Positions 13,519 through 25,663 of a stretch of 64,000 bases of DNA are shown here, piece by piece. Position 1 is the first letter of the stretch, and every line of letters begins with the position of its first letter. The translations under genes were made by a program, and so were the position numbers. Origin of the DNA: Primulina eburnea. Its lineage: Eukaryota > Streptophyta > Magnoliopsida > Lamiales > Gesneriaceae. A model generated the notes under the pieces. It did not search any database. It was not told the origin of the DNA and saw nothing but the letters and a program-made list of their open reading frames with translations. The stretch covers positions 42,292,051 to 42,356,050 of the forward strand of contig NC_133108.1 of assembly GCF_022965805.1 (NCBI RefSeq), in the 5' to 3' direction.

Positions 13519-13562
<44 letters not shown>
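13519..13562. repeat. (TA)n microsatellite
   Basis: Pure TA run; it lies in the first copy of the segmental duplication, at the place matched by TA runs near 13880-13905 and 15027-15097. Confidence 0.9.
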
Positions 13563-13565
<3 letters not shown>

Positions 13566-15022
13566 AATTTAACTTGAAGTTTAAAAAATAAAGTTTGAAC
13601 TATTTTTAGGTATAAAACATATATGTTTTTTAACTTGAAGTTTTAAAAATTAAATCCGAACAACTAACCAAAAATTTATATATTCATGTAACTTGAAACA
13701 ACTAACCAAAAATTTATATATTCATGTAACTTGAAGTTTAAAAAAATTAAGTTCAAACAATTTTTTATTATAAAGCTTAGAAAATATATTGATGTGAAAT
13801 AATGCATAGTAAAATAAACATATATGTTTTTTTAAACTTAAAGTTTAAAAAATTAAGTTCGAATTGTTAACAAAAAATTTATATATATATATATATATAT
13901 ATATATGTTAATTTAACTTGAAGTTTAAAAAATAAAGTTTGAACTATTTTTAGGTATAAAACATATATGTTTTTTTAACTTGAAGTTTTAAAAATTAAAT
14001 CCGAACAACTAACCAAAAATTTATATATTCATGTAACTTGAAACAACTAACCAAAAATTTATATATTCATGTAACTTGAAGTTTAAAAAAATTAAGTTCA
14101 AACAATTTTTTATTATAAAGCTTAGAAAATATATTGATGTGAAATAATGCATAGTAAAATAAAATGTATTAATTAAACAAATTAGGTAATTAGATAAGCA
14201 AATTGAAAAGTCACCTAAATAAATAAATAAGACATTACATAAGTAATAGTTGGAAAAAGATAACCAAGTAAATTCACAATTGAAACTCATATATTTATAA
14301 TAGTATAGATATAGATAGATATAGATATAGATATAGATATAGATAGATTAGTATAGATAGATATAGATAGATATAGATTATTTGTAAGGTTTTTTCACAA
14401 AACAAATTTTAATCTCGGCTATTGAATTTAAAAGTTTAGTAATTAGTAAATAAATAATAAGGATAAGGACAAAAGAGTAAATATATAATTGTAATTAATA
14501 GATAATAATAAAGATAAGGACAATAGAGTAAATTCACAATTCAATCTGCATATTTATATAGATATAGATATAGATATAGATAGATTAGTATAGATAGATA
14601 TAGATTATTTGTAAGGTTTTTTCACAAAACAAATTTTAATCTCGGCTATTGAATTTAAAAGTTTACTAATTAGTAAATAAATAATAAGGATAAGGACAAA
14701 AGAGTAAATATATAATTGTAATTAATAGATAATAATAAAGATAACTATTTTTAGGTATAAAACATATATGTTTTTTTAACTTGAAGTTTTAAAAATTAAA
14801 TCCGAACAACTAACCAAAAATTTATATATTCATGTAACTTGAAACAACTAACCAAAAATTTATATATTCATGTAACTTGAAGTTTAAAAAAATTAAGTTC
14901 AAACAATTTTTTATTATAAAACTTAGAAAATATATTGATGTGAAATAATGCATAGTAAAATAAACATATATGTTTTTTTAAACTTAAAGTTTAAAAAATT
15001 AAGTTCGAATTGTTAACAAAAA

Positions 15023-15026
<4 letters not shown>

Positions 15027-15097
<71 letters not shown>
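15027..15097. repeat. (TA)n microsatellite, longest in the block
   Basis: About 35 TA units, expanded relative to the matching runs of the sister copies. Confidence 0.9.
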
Positions 15098-15099
<2 letters not shown>

Positions 15100-16942
15100 A
15101 ATTTAACTTGAAGTTTAAAAAATAAAGTTTGAACTATTTTTAGGTATAAAACATATATGTTTTTTTAACTTGAAGTTTTAAAAATTAAATCCGAACAACT
15201 AACCAAAAATTTATATATTCATGTAACTTGAAACAACTAACCAAAAATTTATATATTCATGTAACTTGAAGTTTAAAAAAATTAAGTTCAAACAATTTTT
15301 TATTATAAAGCTTAGAAAATATATTGATGTGAAATAATGCATAGTAAAATAAAATGTATTAATTAAACAAATTAGGTAATTAGATAAGCAAATTGAAAAG
15401 TCACCTAAATAAATAAATAAGACATTAAATAAGTAATAGTTGGAAAAGGATAACCAAGTAAATTCACAATTGAAACTCATATATTTATAATAGTACAGAT
15501 ATAGATATAGATATAGATATAGATAGATTAGTATAGATAGATATAGATAGATATAGATTATTTGTAAGGTTTTTTCACAAAACAAATTTTAATCTCGCCT
15601 ATTGAATTTAAAAGTTTAGTAATTAGTAAATAAATAATAAGGATAAGGACAAAAGAGTAAATATATAATTGTAATTAATAGATAATAATAAAGATAAGGA
15701 CAATAGAGTAAATTCACAATTCAATCTGCATATTTATATAGATATAGATATAGATAGATTAGTATAGATAGATATAGATAGATATAGATTATTTGTAAGG
15801 TTTTTTCACAAAACAAATTTTAATCTCGGCTATTGAATTTAAAAGTTTACTAATTAGTAAATAAATAATAAGGATAAGGACAAAAGAGTAAATATATAAT
15901 TGTAATTAATAGATAATAATAAAGATAAGGACAATAGAGTAAATTCACAATTCAATCTGTATATTTATATAGATATAGATATATATATATATTTGTGTGT
16001 GTGTGTGAGAGAGAGAGAGAGATTCATGGTGTGGGGGACGGTCCTGTAATGCGCTAGAGCAGATGATATAATTGTGGGCCATTTCCATTTATGTAGCCAG
16101 TTTGGGTTTGCAGCATTTGGGAACTTCCTACTCTAAAAAATATATATAAAAACGTGATGATCTGGCATGTCACAAGGTTTCTTTCTTCTTTTAAATAATT
16201 TTAAAAAAATTCAAAGGAAATGAGGCAAACCATGGGATGGCAAAACTACCTTTTAATGCGACGCTGCAAAGGGCTGTAGCAATTTTTCTCTTTGGCTGTA
16301 AAATAAATTTGTTTTTGGATTCTTAGAATTGTAGTAGATAATGCTTTGTTGAGGAGTCTATATGTCGGATTTTTCATGAGGTTGTTCAGTGTAGTTGTAC
16401 ATAAAGTATTTTTTTTTGAAGTAATTTCATTAAAAAATATAAATGACTCAAGCTTAGTTTACTAATTGAATACATTTAATTCTTATTGATTAGGATGAGT
16501 ACAATTAACAAGAAAAAAATTATTAGTTAGTAGTGGCAAACATTGTCTTGCGCATAACAACATATGTTTATACGACCTACTCAAATTGTAAATATTGTCC
16601 AAAATTTCTGACCATAAAATGGTCATATTTTGAATAATAAAAAAAAAATTGGTCTTTTAAATGGTCTAAATAGGATTTTAATACATGTCGGTGAAAAAAA
16701 AGAAAAGAAATAAACATCCCTATTTTGAAAATTGAAATTTGTATGAAACTATCTAACAATATTTTCTTATAGATTTATAATATAATTTTAGCTAAAATAT
16801 TATATTTATACTTGAAAATATTCATCATGCGGTCGTGATATATATAAACACTCGCTACTCTATGTCATTATTCTTTCGGAAACCTTACCCTCCAAGCACC
16901 GATTATATCTGATCAACTTCGAATCATCAACAAAAATAATTA

Positions 16943-17080
16943 GGCAAAAACTTGTGTGAGACGATCTCACAGATCATATTGTGAGACATATCTCTTATTT
17001 GAGTCATCCAAGAATATCGATAGGGTTGACCCGTCTCACAGATTAAAATCCGTGAGACGGTCTCACACGAGACCCACTCA
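16943..17080. repeat. GTGAGACGGTCTCAC foldback repeat, copy 1
   Basis: Begins GCAAAAACTTGTGTGAGACG and ends GTGAGACGGTCTCACACGAG, so the ends form an inverted repeat. The centre has TCTCTTATTTGAGTCATCC and GGGTTGACCCGTCTCAC. Same family as the copies at 30294, 40600, 41485, 42211 and 58648. Shortened in the middle. Confidence 0.8.
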
Positions 17081-17310
17081 ATTAATTATCTATGGCAAAC
17101 CTTTTTTTATAAATCTTTTATCACGATAAGCTCGCATTTAAACGCTTCAAAGTACGTAGGTTTGTACTTATACTATACGTAGTAGTCCATCCTGTGGTGA
17201 TACCTTATGACATCCTGCTCAAAGATTGAATACATTGCCTCACGGTAAAATTTATGCCACTGCCAAACCATATGATTGACAAGAGCCACATTTATTAATT
17301 GTGCAGCAAC

Positions 17311-17312
<2 letters not shown>

Positions 17313-17350
<38 letters not shown>
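17313..17350. repeat. (TA)n microsatellite
   Basis: Pure TA run about 350 bp upstream of the first LTP gene. Confidence 0.9.
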
Positions 17351-17355
<5 letters not shown>

Positions 17356-17631
17356 ATGTAGTGGTCCATCCTATTTATTAGCCAAATTGTTTCTAAACGA
17401 GACAAGTGTATCACTGAATCAGATAAGCAATTAATGTAAGTTTACGAATTCTTGATTATCACTGATCTAAGTGCCGCAGATTGTTGGGACTTTTTACACA
17501 ATTTGTCAAACTAATATTCAACAATCAATTTGGTATTAGAGATTGGCATTTAATCCACCCCCAACTACCAACTGCACACCCATGCCCCCCATCATTAACC
17601 CAAGAAAAGCGAGCTAGTGGTGAATTTTCTC

Positions 17632-17639
17632 TATATAAG
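17632..17639 (+). promoter_or_regulatory. TATA box of the first nsLTP gene
   Basis: TATATAAG, about 70 bp upstream of the ATG. It is preceded by GCGAGCTAGTGGTGAA, nearly matched upstream of the decayed copy at 20710, so the promoter was duplicated with the gene. Confidence 0.75.
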
Positions 17640-17708
17640 CACCACATTGTACCATCTTGAACTACTCACATACTAAACTACATTACACTTTAATTTCAGA
17701 GTATTGAA

Positions 17709-18053
17709 ATGGCAATGAAGTGCATGTGCATGCTGTTGGTGGTGTTGGCACTCGTGTCCTTGGCTCCAGGCGGGGAGGGAGCGTTAGGGTGCGGCAACGT
17801 GGTTTCATACCTGAACGGATGCATCCCTTACGTCACCGGCCAAGGTCCTCTGGGAGGCTGCTGCGGCGGGGTCAAAGGCCTATACTCCGCCGCCAAGACC
17901 CCTGCAGACCGAAGGACCGTGTGCACCTGCCTCAAGAGTGTGGCAAATGCCTACGCTCCGTATATCGGGAAGGCCGCCTCACTCCCGAAACTGTGCGGCG
18001 TCAGCATTCCTTACAAGATCAGCCCTTCTACTGATTGCGCCAAGGTGAATTGA
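17709..18053 (+). CDS. Non-specific lipid-transfer protein, type 1
   Basis: Secreted small protein that binds fatty acyl lipids in the apoplast, with usual roles in cuticle formation or defence. 114 residues. A signal peptide of about 24 residues ([20 protein letters not shown]...) is followed by a mature domain with all eight family cysteines in order: GCGN, GCIP, the CC pair, VCTC (CxC), LCGV and DCAK. The C-terminal [12 protein letters not shown] segment matches type 1 nsLTPs. The start is the first ATG after a TATA box and leader. An AATAAA follows 90 bp after the stop. It is read here as one exon; a late intron could begin at AAG/GTGAAT just before the stop, as in the paralogue at 26873, but is not needed. 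GC content is far above the flanks. Confidence 0.95.
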   Translation: MAMKCMCMLLVVLALVSLAPGGEGALGCGNVVSYLNGCIPYVTGQGPLGGCCGGVKGLYSAAKTPADRRTVCTCLKSVANAYAPYIGKAASLPKLCGVSIPYKISPSTDCAKVN

Positions 18054-18142
18054 GCTTGAGCTGGGAAGATGGCGGTGTCAGCGCTTCTGCGCGCGGCGGC
18101 CAAGTCTCACTTTATGTATTTGTAGTAACTTTATTACGAAAG

Positions 18143-18148
18143 AATAAA
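18143..18148 (+). terminator. Poly(A) signal of the first LTP gene
   Basis: AATAAA, 90 bp past the stop codon, in the expected position for a plant 3' UTR. Confidence 0.6.
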
Positions 18149-20600
18149 AGAGTTTTATCCATGGCGGGCCATGGTCTATTATGAATCTGTCAGTTTGCTG
18201 ATCAATCCGTGTTGACGTTGATATTGATCAATGTACGTTACACTTTCTTGCAATTTCTGCAATTATTTTAGTAAAACTTCTTAATTCTAAGTAAACGTAA
18301 CACATCCCAATCATTATATACACAAAACGAATATGAGAATGCAACTGAATCTTTTCATTGCCAGCAGCCAGTGCTACGGCAGTGTCCATTTACGTAGTAT
18401 TGGGTTGGGTCTAAAATACTATAATTCTTTGGAAAATGTTCAACCGGCAACACATGGGGGTGGGGGGGGGGGGGGGGGGGGGTGTGTGGGGTGTCCATGC
18501 CAGTGTGTTTAAAAACTTGCCTCATACTTATAAAACCAGTGCTCATACCAGGAATCTTGCACGGAGTAGCTGTAATTTTATATCATGTTCATACCAGGAA
18601 AAAGTTTGTTTACTAATTTTTGGCTAATCCTCTCGTAATATTGTATCAAATATCTGTGTTTTTACTCAAAAATGCACATATCTACGTACTGATCTAATCT
18701 GAATAATAAAACATCACTGCCAAACCTATAACTGCTGGGAGCCACAATGAGAACACAGTCCTGGCGAACCGACACAATAAAATTGACAAACCGACATAAT
18801 ACAAAATAATATTTTTTTATGAGTGATTCATAAAATGGATTTATTAAATTATCTCATAAAATTTGTGTGATTGTTTTTTGACAGAAAAAAAAAGTAGGTA
18901 CCTGGCAAAATAGAATAAGAAGTTAATAGAAATCGACCATCCTATGTGCTCGAAAATGATAGGATTAAAATGTTTATTGTGCCGCACGGAGAATTGGGTA
19001 TGTAACCCAATCGAAAATCGGATTTTGAACGAAAACCGATTGGACAAGATTTTATCTGATTGTTGATGGATTTGATTTTTTTAAAAAAAATTAAAAAAAA
19101 ACAGTAATCTATACTGAAATATGTCGTTTGTCTAAAATCATATTGATTATTCAACTTATTTCAAAGTCATAATTGTAAAAATAACTTTCTATACTAAACA
19201 TTTTACATTATATTTTATGTAACAGAAATCTCCTGCATTACCCTCTTTTATTCTAAATTATTTGCTCTAATTTTTTAATGCCTAGTTATTAGAAATAAAT
19301 AAATAAATAAATAAAGAGGTAGATTCATAACAATTGCAATAAATCGTAAATCATCCACTTATTTCAATGTCAAAATATTTTTAAATTAAAAAAACTTAAA
19401 ATTATGGAAAAATCATGACCATAATCAAGTCCAATTTTAAGAAAAATTAAAATCAAAATTAGGAAATTTTATTGGAGTTAATTTATTCAACAATTTGACA
19501 TAAACAAATTGAAACTGTTTTGTCATATATCTATGCATATATATTATTATAAACAAAAAAGTAATCATTATTTGTGTTAAAAAATTATGTAAATGAAAAA
19601 AAATGAAATTCCTACATGTTTGAAGAACTAGAATAGATGTGCTTCAGAACTCCTAACCCATGGAATTGATGAGAGAAGAAAAGAGATTGAGAGAGAAATC
19701 GACGGTGAGAATGGTTTAAAGGATATCTTTGTAATTTAAAATAATAAAAATATTATTATGATCAACTTAATTGAATGCTAAAATTGATTATAGTAATTTG
19801 GTGAAGGCTATTTAAGAAAATCTCTCAAATCATAATCAAAGATTTTATGTATTTAAATTTAGAACTATTAATTAGTCGGCCTAATAAATTCTCCTTTTCT
19901 TCTCCTTCTTCCAAATTTTTATTGATTATTAAATATTTGTTTTTTCATGTTTACGTACTATAAATAATAATATTTTGACCGATTTCGAGTTCAACAATTG
20001 ATTCAAGATCGATCCTTAATTAGGTTCACTATTATCATAAGAGATATCAATGAAGTGGGTTTGGGACGAGTTTGACCAATCTGAGGACCATCCTACCAAG
20101 AAAAATTTGGACTCGAACCTGTCCGCTCCAACACCCAACGGGATTAGACTCGTAAACTTGTTAAGCATTAAAAACATTTTAAATTCTTGTAAATATGAAA
20201 TAAAAAAAATCCAAAAATTAATATATCATCAAAAGTACATTCAAACATCAACATTCTAATAATAAATTAGTAAAAAAAAAATGGATGATCACATTTAGTA
20301 TTTAATTTAATATAAAAATAAAAAAATATTATTATTAATATATATATATACCGAGGATGGTCCATTAAAACCAGTTACCCCGCGGCCCGGACGGTCCCAT
20401 TTCCATGGCTAATCATCAAACCGAATTTTTATCGTATTGATTAAGTGTCACAAATGGTTGAACTTTTCACACAAATTGTTAAACACAACAATCAATCTGA
20501 AAATGGAGCTAGCTAAGGCATTTAACGCACCTCCAACGACCAACTACAAGCATTTCCTCGTAATTAATTAAGATCCACCCCCCGTGATTAACTCTAATCT
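18149..20600. other. Intergenic spacer between LTP copies 1 and 2
   Basis: AT-rich and noncoding. Fragments around 18960-19050 and 20050-20160 have the CGGGTT/AACCCG style of decayed hAT-type elements but no ends I could define. From about 20440 the sequence resembles the upstream region of the first LTP gene (ACACAA-TTGT-AAAC, CAACAATCAAT, GGCATTTAA). Confidence 0.5.
18462..18482 (+). repeat. Homopolymeric G run (about 21 nt)
   Basis: An uninterrupted run of about 21 G preceded by GGGGGT. Length may be unreliable, since such runs are error-prone in sequencing and assembly. Confidence 0.9.
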
Positions 20601-20621
20601 GACGAGCCAGTGGTAAACTCT

Positions 20622-20629
20622 CTATATAA
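20622..20629 (+). promoter_or_regulatory. TATA box of the decayed LTP copy
   Basis: TATATAAG, preceded by GACGAGCCAGTGGTAAA, clearly homologous to the promoter of the gene at 17709. Confidence 0.65.
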
Positions 20630-20709
20630 GCACAATATCTAACGATCGGACCAACTTCTCCACACACACCAAATTACATAATATTACATTCCACTTTCCA
20701 TAAACTGAA

Positions 20710-20935
20710 ATGGCAGCGGCAATGAAGGTTATGTCCGTAAACTGCTGCAGCAAAGGCCTATATATACTCCGCCGCAAAGATCACCCCTGACGGGCAGAGC
20801 GTGTGCAACTGCCTCAAAACTCTTGCACCGTCGTACGCATCATATATCAGCAGGGCAGCCGCACTCCCCGGCCTGTGCAGCGTCAGCATTCCTTACGAGA
20901 TCAGCCCTTCTACTGATTCTTCCAAGGTGAAGTGA
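20710..20935 (+). pseudogene. Decayed type 1 nsLTP (tandem copy of 17709)
   Basis: Starts with an ATG (MAAAMKVMSV) but jumps straight to NCCSKGLY, so most of the signal peptide and the first two cysteine positions are lost (roughly 120 nt). A 4-nt TA expansion in CTATATATACTCC then shifts the frame and produces an early stop. Beyond it the old frame is intact: SAAKITPDGQSVCNC, LCSVSIPYEISPSTD, and a stop at 20933-20935. The eighth cysteine is also changed (TDSSK instead of TDCAK). The promoter and TATA box are preserved, so transcription is possible, but no functional LTP can be made. Confidence 0.9.
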
Positions 20936-22608
20936 ACTTGAGTTGGAAGATGTCCGTGTCGATACAGCTGCGGAGTACGATCATATGATCAGTTTGATGA
21001 AATATCAACCTGTGTTGACGTTTATGTTTATCAGTTAATTAATGAATCAGTTTGCTGACCGAATACCAAGTTCATTTTTCTTCAACTTTGGCCATTATTT
21101 AGCTTCATGAATCAAGATGATGAAACACATTCCATGTAACAAAATCATCGTATCAAACAAACCAGAACGATCTAGATACTTATAGATGGGGAATTGGCCC
21201 TCGATCGTGTTCCGGCCACCATTGTTACAATCTAAAAATAATTTGTCCTTTGGTTGCCACCCCTTAAATGCATGGACCTGAACGACTTTTGAGTCCTCCC
21301 AATAAGAAGCTATAATTCGCTTAGTCGATGGGCGACGCATATCCAACTGCCCACGTTGCTTCTCATGTGTGAGATTTTTATTTTTCTCTGGACAACATAT
21401 ACGAGAAGAAACATATGAACGTTCGATCAAGCGCTAAAAAATGTTTTAATATTCATGTTATTAATTTTAAAATTAATTGATTTTTTTTGGTCAAATACCT
21501 TGTACACATTTTTTTTAAATGAACCTATTGTAAAAGATTTAGGGAAAATTGTGGTTTAATTTTTTTTAAAAAAAAATTTGGTCATATATATTGTCTTTTG
21601 AAATTTTAAATTGCATAGCGTCATGCGACACTAACATGATGCTGATATTACCATAATTTCTCAAAAAAAGGTGGAAGATAAAAAAAAAAAGTCAATTCTA
21701 ATAACATTAGCAACTTTGAACCAAATACATAAAATGGAAAAAAGGAAAAAAAAAATCCCCAAAAATTTACAATTTAAACCCCATATACTGTAATATTTTT
21801 AAGTTAAACACCTCGGACTCAAATTTTTTATGATGCCTTTTTATTATACCTCATGGATGGCCCACTACTTCTTGCTCATCCCTAGCCCAAATGGAAGACA
21901 TGCTCAGCACGGGTCCATGTATTCTCATATAAATATCAGGTTCGGATGTATAACTGATATATTCTCTATATTATTTTTCAACAGTATCCTTAGCTGATCT
22001 CCACTTATATCACCAGTATCTGACTTGCGTGTCGGAAGGACTACGCCAGGTCACCCTCCTGGCCCCTTCTAACGGTGATATCTATGATTTCAGGCTCAGG
22101 ACAAATTCGAAACATGTGTCTAGACTAATGACATTTGCTGGAATCAGACTCTAAATTTCTCGTGAGTATCAATATATATTGAATATCAGTGTACAAAAGC
22201 TAAAATAATATTGAGTTTTATCACATTTAACCAGATTTACCTTGTCAAAGAGAGAAAGTACCCGTACTAATGAGAGATTGAAAGAAATATATCTATCATG
22301 TCGATCGTATTTTCACAAACCTACATATGTTATAAAATCATAAGCTCACATACAGATTTTGGACAAAGACGTGACAGAACTTAGCTTTGATGATGTTCGA
22401 ACAGAACTCTTTCGATCTCGGAACGGACATCGGATGACCTTTGGACAGAAACTCGCTCGACAAAATAATTCTACAAGCTTTAAAAATTATGTATTCTAGT
22501 GTTCGAAAAGATTGGTGTGCCATCATTCAGCATTGAGGCAGTGGATGTAAAGTAAGTAAATTGTTTGTTTAAATAAATTAATTTTAAGGATCGAATCATT
22601 TATACAAA
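20936..22608. other. Intergenic spacer
   Basis: AT-rich. A stretch at 21180-21320 (GGCC-ACC-CCT, ATGCATGGAC, ACTTTTGAGTCCTCCCAATA) is loosely repeated at 25970-26060. A minus-strand open frame of 111 codons (21095-21430) covers it; no family recognised and I do not call it a gene. Confidence 0.5.
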
Positions 22609-25600
22609 CTAGAAAAATGTACGTGCGTTGCACGTAAAAGCCTAAACTGCTGAAAATATATGTTCGAAATTTTGATAATATTTTAATGAATTAAAACATG
22701 GCTAATAACATTTATCAACCGAAACAAACTAAGCCATTAAAAAAAATATGACCATAGACGGTATATGAATCAGAGAAATTATCTTATCTACTTGACACTT
22801 TTTCCAATATGCTTCTTGGTTGATTTTGACAACTCAATAACTCTTTGTCGTAGTTTGTTATAATATACATATAATTATTTTGGTATGCTCAGTAAGTTTC
22901 TGATCGTCTTTAAAATCTATTATGTTATTTACAATCCTTATCCGGGATCTGACATCCTCGTAGTTTGCTTCTTTATCACGACATTTTTTTTGGTTTTCTA
23001 CATTGTTTTTATCTGATAATCTTATTTTTCCGACTATTTTTTTGTTGTTAAATGATTTTTACCAAGTAGAGACAATTATTGCATCCAACAATCTCCCTCC
23101 CAATAATTGCACTCCCTGCAATCAATGGGAATCGAACCCGTGACCTTGGCTCTGATACCAATTGTAGGATCGAGCGCTTTTTTTTTCATCCAGTATGTTT
23201 GTCTTAACTTTTTTATTCAAAATTTGACGCATTTCGTAGAATATATGTATGAAAAAACAAGAAATTATATAATTCACATAAACCATTTATTATTCTCTTC
23301 GTAGAACAGAAGACCCAAAATACGTGGCTTTGATTGGTGTACTCTCATACTTATTTTTATATAAACAACAAGACACATCATATAATATCATAAAAATCAA
23401 TTACCGCCAATAATACTAACCAAAACGAATAAAAAAATCATAACACAAACAACCTCGATAAGAAAAAAAAATGATAACTCAAAGTTTAAAAATAATTTAT
23501 TTAGTACAATAACAAAAAATTGAAGTATATACGAGCAATAAAAAGTATAAATCACTCTCAAATTAAATATTAATTTATATTATTCACAATTTGTATAAAT
23601 TTTCCAATTTTTTTTTTCAAATAAAGAGAAGACGCCTTATTAATGTCATCGTTTTATAGATATTCATTTCACTTCTTAAAAAAAACACAAATGAAAAATG
23701 GTGCCTTGACATTTAGAAAATCAGCCGTAAAAATATAATACAAAGTCACACAATTTTTCTTAAACCATAGAAAAATATTAGGCATGAGTTAACTTGTGAT
23801 ATAATTAAAATTTAGAATCATGCATAATCATTGAATTAGAACAAAGTCGCATGCCAAAAATCTACTGGATATTATATATTTTAATATTTATCCATATTTG
23901 TTGTTCACCAGAGGACTCTTAGCCCTATCAAATTTTGTAGTTCGCCTATTATTTTCATAATAAATATTATTAAAAAAATAATATAAACAAGAACATAAAA
24001 ACTCAAATTAAAATGCCTTCTATCAATCTAACTAAAACAAATTGATTAGATAATATAATAATGTCATAAAAAATTTAAATATTGATTTATAGACAGAAGT
24101 TTGAAAATACATTTGTCCCAATAAATTAAAAAACATTATCTCTTGATATTCTGAGACATAAGGTAAAAACAAAGAAATATTTCAATTTTTTTAATATTTT
24201 CTAAGTCACTTCAAACTAAGTAATCTAAGCAAATCAAACAGAAAACATGCATTATGTGTTTAAAAATTAACAAAATATCTCAACAATAAAAAATTGAAAA
24301 ATAACCATTTTTGTTGGATATTTGATTTTATTTTCTCTTTTCTTTGTGCAAACAAATAAATCACATAAACAATGTAAAAACAATTACATGATCAATACAA
24401 ATGACATAAAATAATCAAACATGTTAACGCTAGGGTAAAAAAACTCCTCTCATTGCAAGAACACAAAATGATCAAATGGAACATATTATTTAGTAATATT
24501 TATTTAGCAGCATTTATAAAAAAATTGACCAAATATTTATTAATAATTTATTTTTATTCAATCCGATTCATCTCCCTTTGTCTTCCTATTATTATTTGAT
24601 GGCAATGTATAAATTTAAGTAATTAAAATTAAATTTAAAAATAAATTAAAATAATAATTAATTTGATTGAGTTAAATACACTATTAATGATCTTATTAAA
24701 CTAAGATAAAAAATGACTTAAATAGCACCATTAACATGACAAATTGTAAAATAAAAAAATAATATAATAGTAAGCTCACAAATGAAAGTCATATATTTAA
24801 TAGATTAATAGATAATATATTATTTAGTAATATGTATTTAGCATCATATATTGAAAATTGATTAAATAACTTAAATGTTTGCAATGAAATCAGTTACATA
24901 CAAACATTTTCTCTCAATCACGTATTTTTGTTGATACATAAGTAATCTAAATATATCTACATTCTAAATGAGAAAAAAATGTTTATATTACCTTAATATT
25001 TATTAATAATTTAATTTTATTCAATCACACTCATCTCTATTCGTATTCCCATTATTACCTTAATGTTTGTAATACTTACAATTTATTTAAATTTATAAAT
25101 TTATGATAGTGATTTTCTGTGAATTTGATATCAATGTAAATATTAAAGTAAATAATTTTAAATTTAAAAATATATATATTAATGATTATCATATGAAAAA
25201 ACAAAAAATAAATATGTATTTATGATAGTGATTTTCTGTGAATTTGTTGTCAATGTAAATATTAAAGTAATTAATTTTAAATTTAAAATAAAAATGTATT
25301 AATGATTATTATTAAAAGAATATATGAAAAAAAATATGTATTAATTTAATTTTAAATTTAAAATAAAAATGTATTAATGATTATTATTAAAAGAATATAT
25401 GAAAAAGAAAAATATATATATTAATGATTATTATTAAATAGATGAAAAAACAAAAAAAATAAATAAGTAATTATGATAGTGATTTTTTGTGAATTTGATG
25501 TCAATTTAATAATAAAGTAATTAATTTTTAATTTAAAATAAAAATATATTAATGATTATTATTAAAAGAATATGAAAAAGAAATTATGTATTAATGATTA

Positions 25601-25663
25601 TTATTAAATGAAGGTAAGGATATGTATGTAAATTCACAATTCACATTCATATATTTATATAGA
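22609..25663 (-). mobile_element. Helitron-like element, copy B (about 3.1 kb)
   Basis: Same family and orientation as 4411-8517. The minus-strand 3' end is hairpin ACGTGCAACGCACGT then ACATTTTTCTAG at 22609, and the 5' end is TCTATATAAATATATGAATG at 25663; neighbours are A and T. Nearly collinear with copy A but with several deletions, and with an AT-rich tandem region at 25080-25620. No coding capacity seen. Confidence 0.75.
23058..23180 (-). repeat. tRNA-related (SINE-like) segment in Helitron copy B
   Basis: Minus strand has TTGGTATCAGAGCC and CGGGTTCGATTCCC, matching the duplicated segment at 6195-6550. Here it is present once and flanked by different breakpoints. Confidence 0.5.

Larger units (their letters stand above)
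9750..14309 (-). mobile_element. Second Helitron-like element (about 4.6 kb) with nested copia relic
   Basis: On the minus strand its 3' end reads ATGTGCAACGCACGTGCACTGTTCTAA: a hairpin, then CTAA (a CTRR terminus). It directly abuts the 5' TC terminus at 9749. Its own 5' end, TCTATACTATTATAAATA, lies at 14309. The right part is made of AACTTGAAGTTTAAAAA motifs. A decayed Ty1/copia element lies inside. The boundaries rest on terminal motifs only. Confidence 0.5.
13461..15990. repeat. Segmental tandem duplication in the Helitron-rich block
   Basis: The segment starting CATATATGTTTTTTTAAACT occurs at about 13461, 13819 and 14965, followed by TTAAGTTCGAATTGTTAAC, a (TA)n run of different length, then AACTTGAAGTTTAAAAA modules. 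Copies two and three continue into TAGATA-rich arrays (14310-14740 and 15500-15990) that repeat the units of the 8518-9749 array. The offset between the two long copies is about 1.15 kb. An extra partial copy lies at 14745-14960. Confidence 0.8.
15991..17600. other. Intergenic spacer upstream of the LTP cluster
   Basis: Starts with a (GT)n(GA)n microsatellite (about 15993-16022). The rest is AT-rich, with a foldback repeat at 16943-17080 and a TA run at about 17313-17350. No convincing coding region; open frames here are short and biased to Phe, Ile and Tyr. Confidence 0.6.

Noticed and set aside
15211..15585. 124-codon minus-strand open frame
   Set aside because: Lies across the segmental duplication and Helitron terminus; the 89-codon frame at 14021-14290 is its duplicate. 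Repeat translation, not a gene.
17720..18034. Second open frame overlapping the first LTP gene
   Set aside because: Shadow of the high-GC LTP coding sequence; the 17709 frame has the signal peptide and all eight cysteines.
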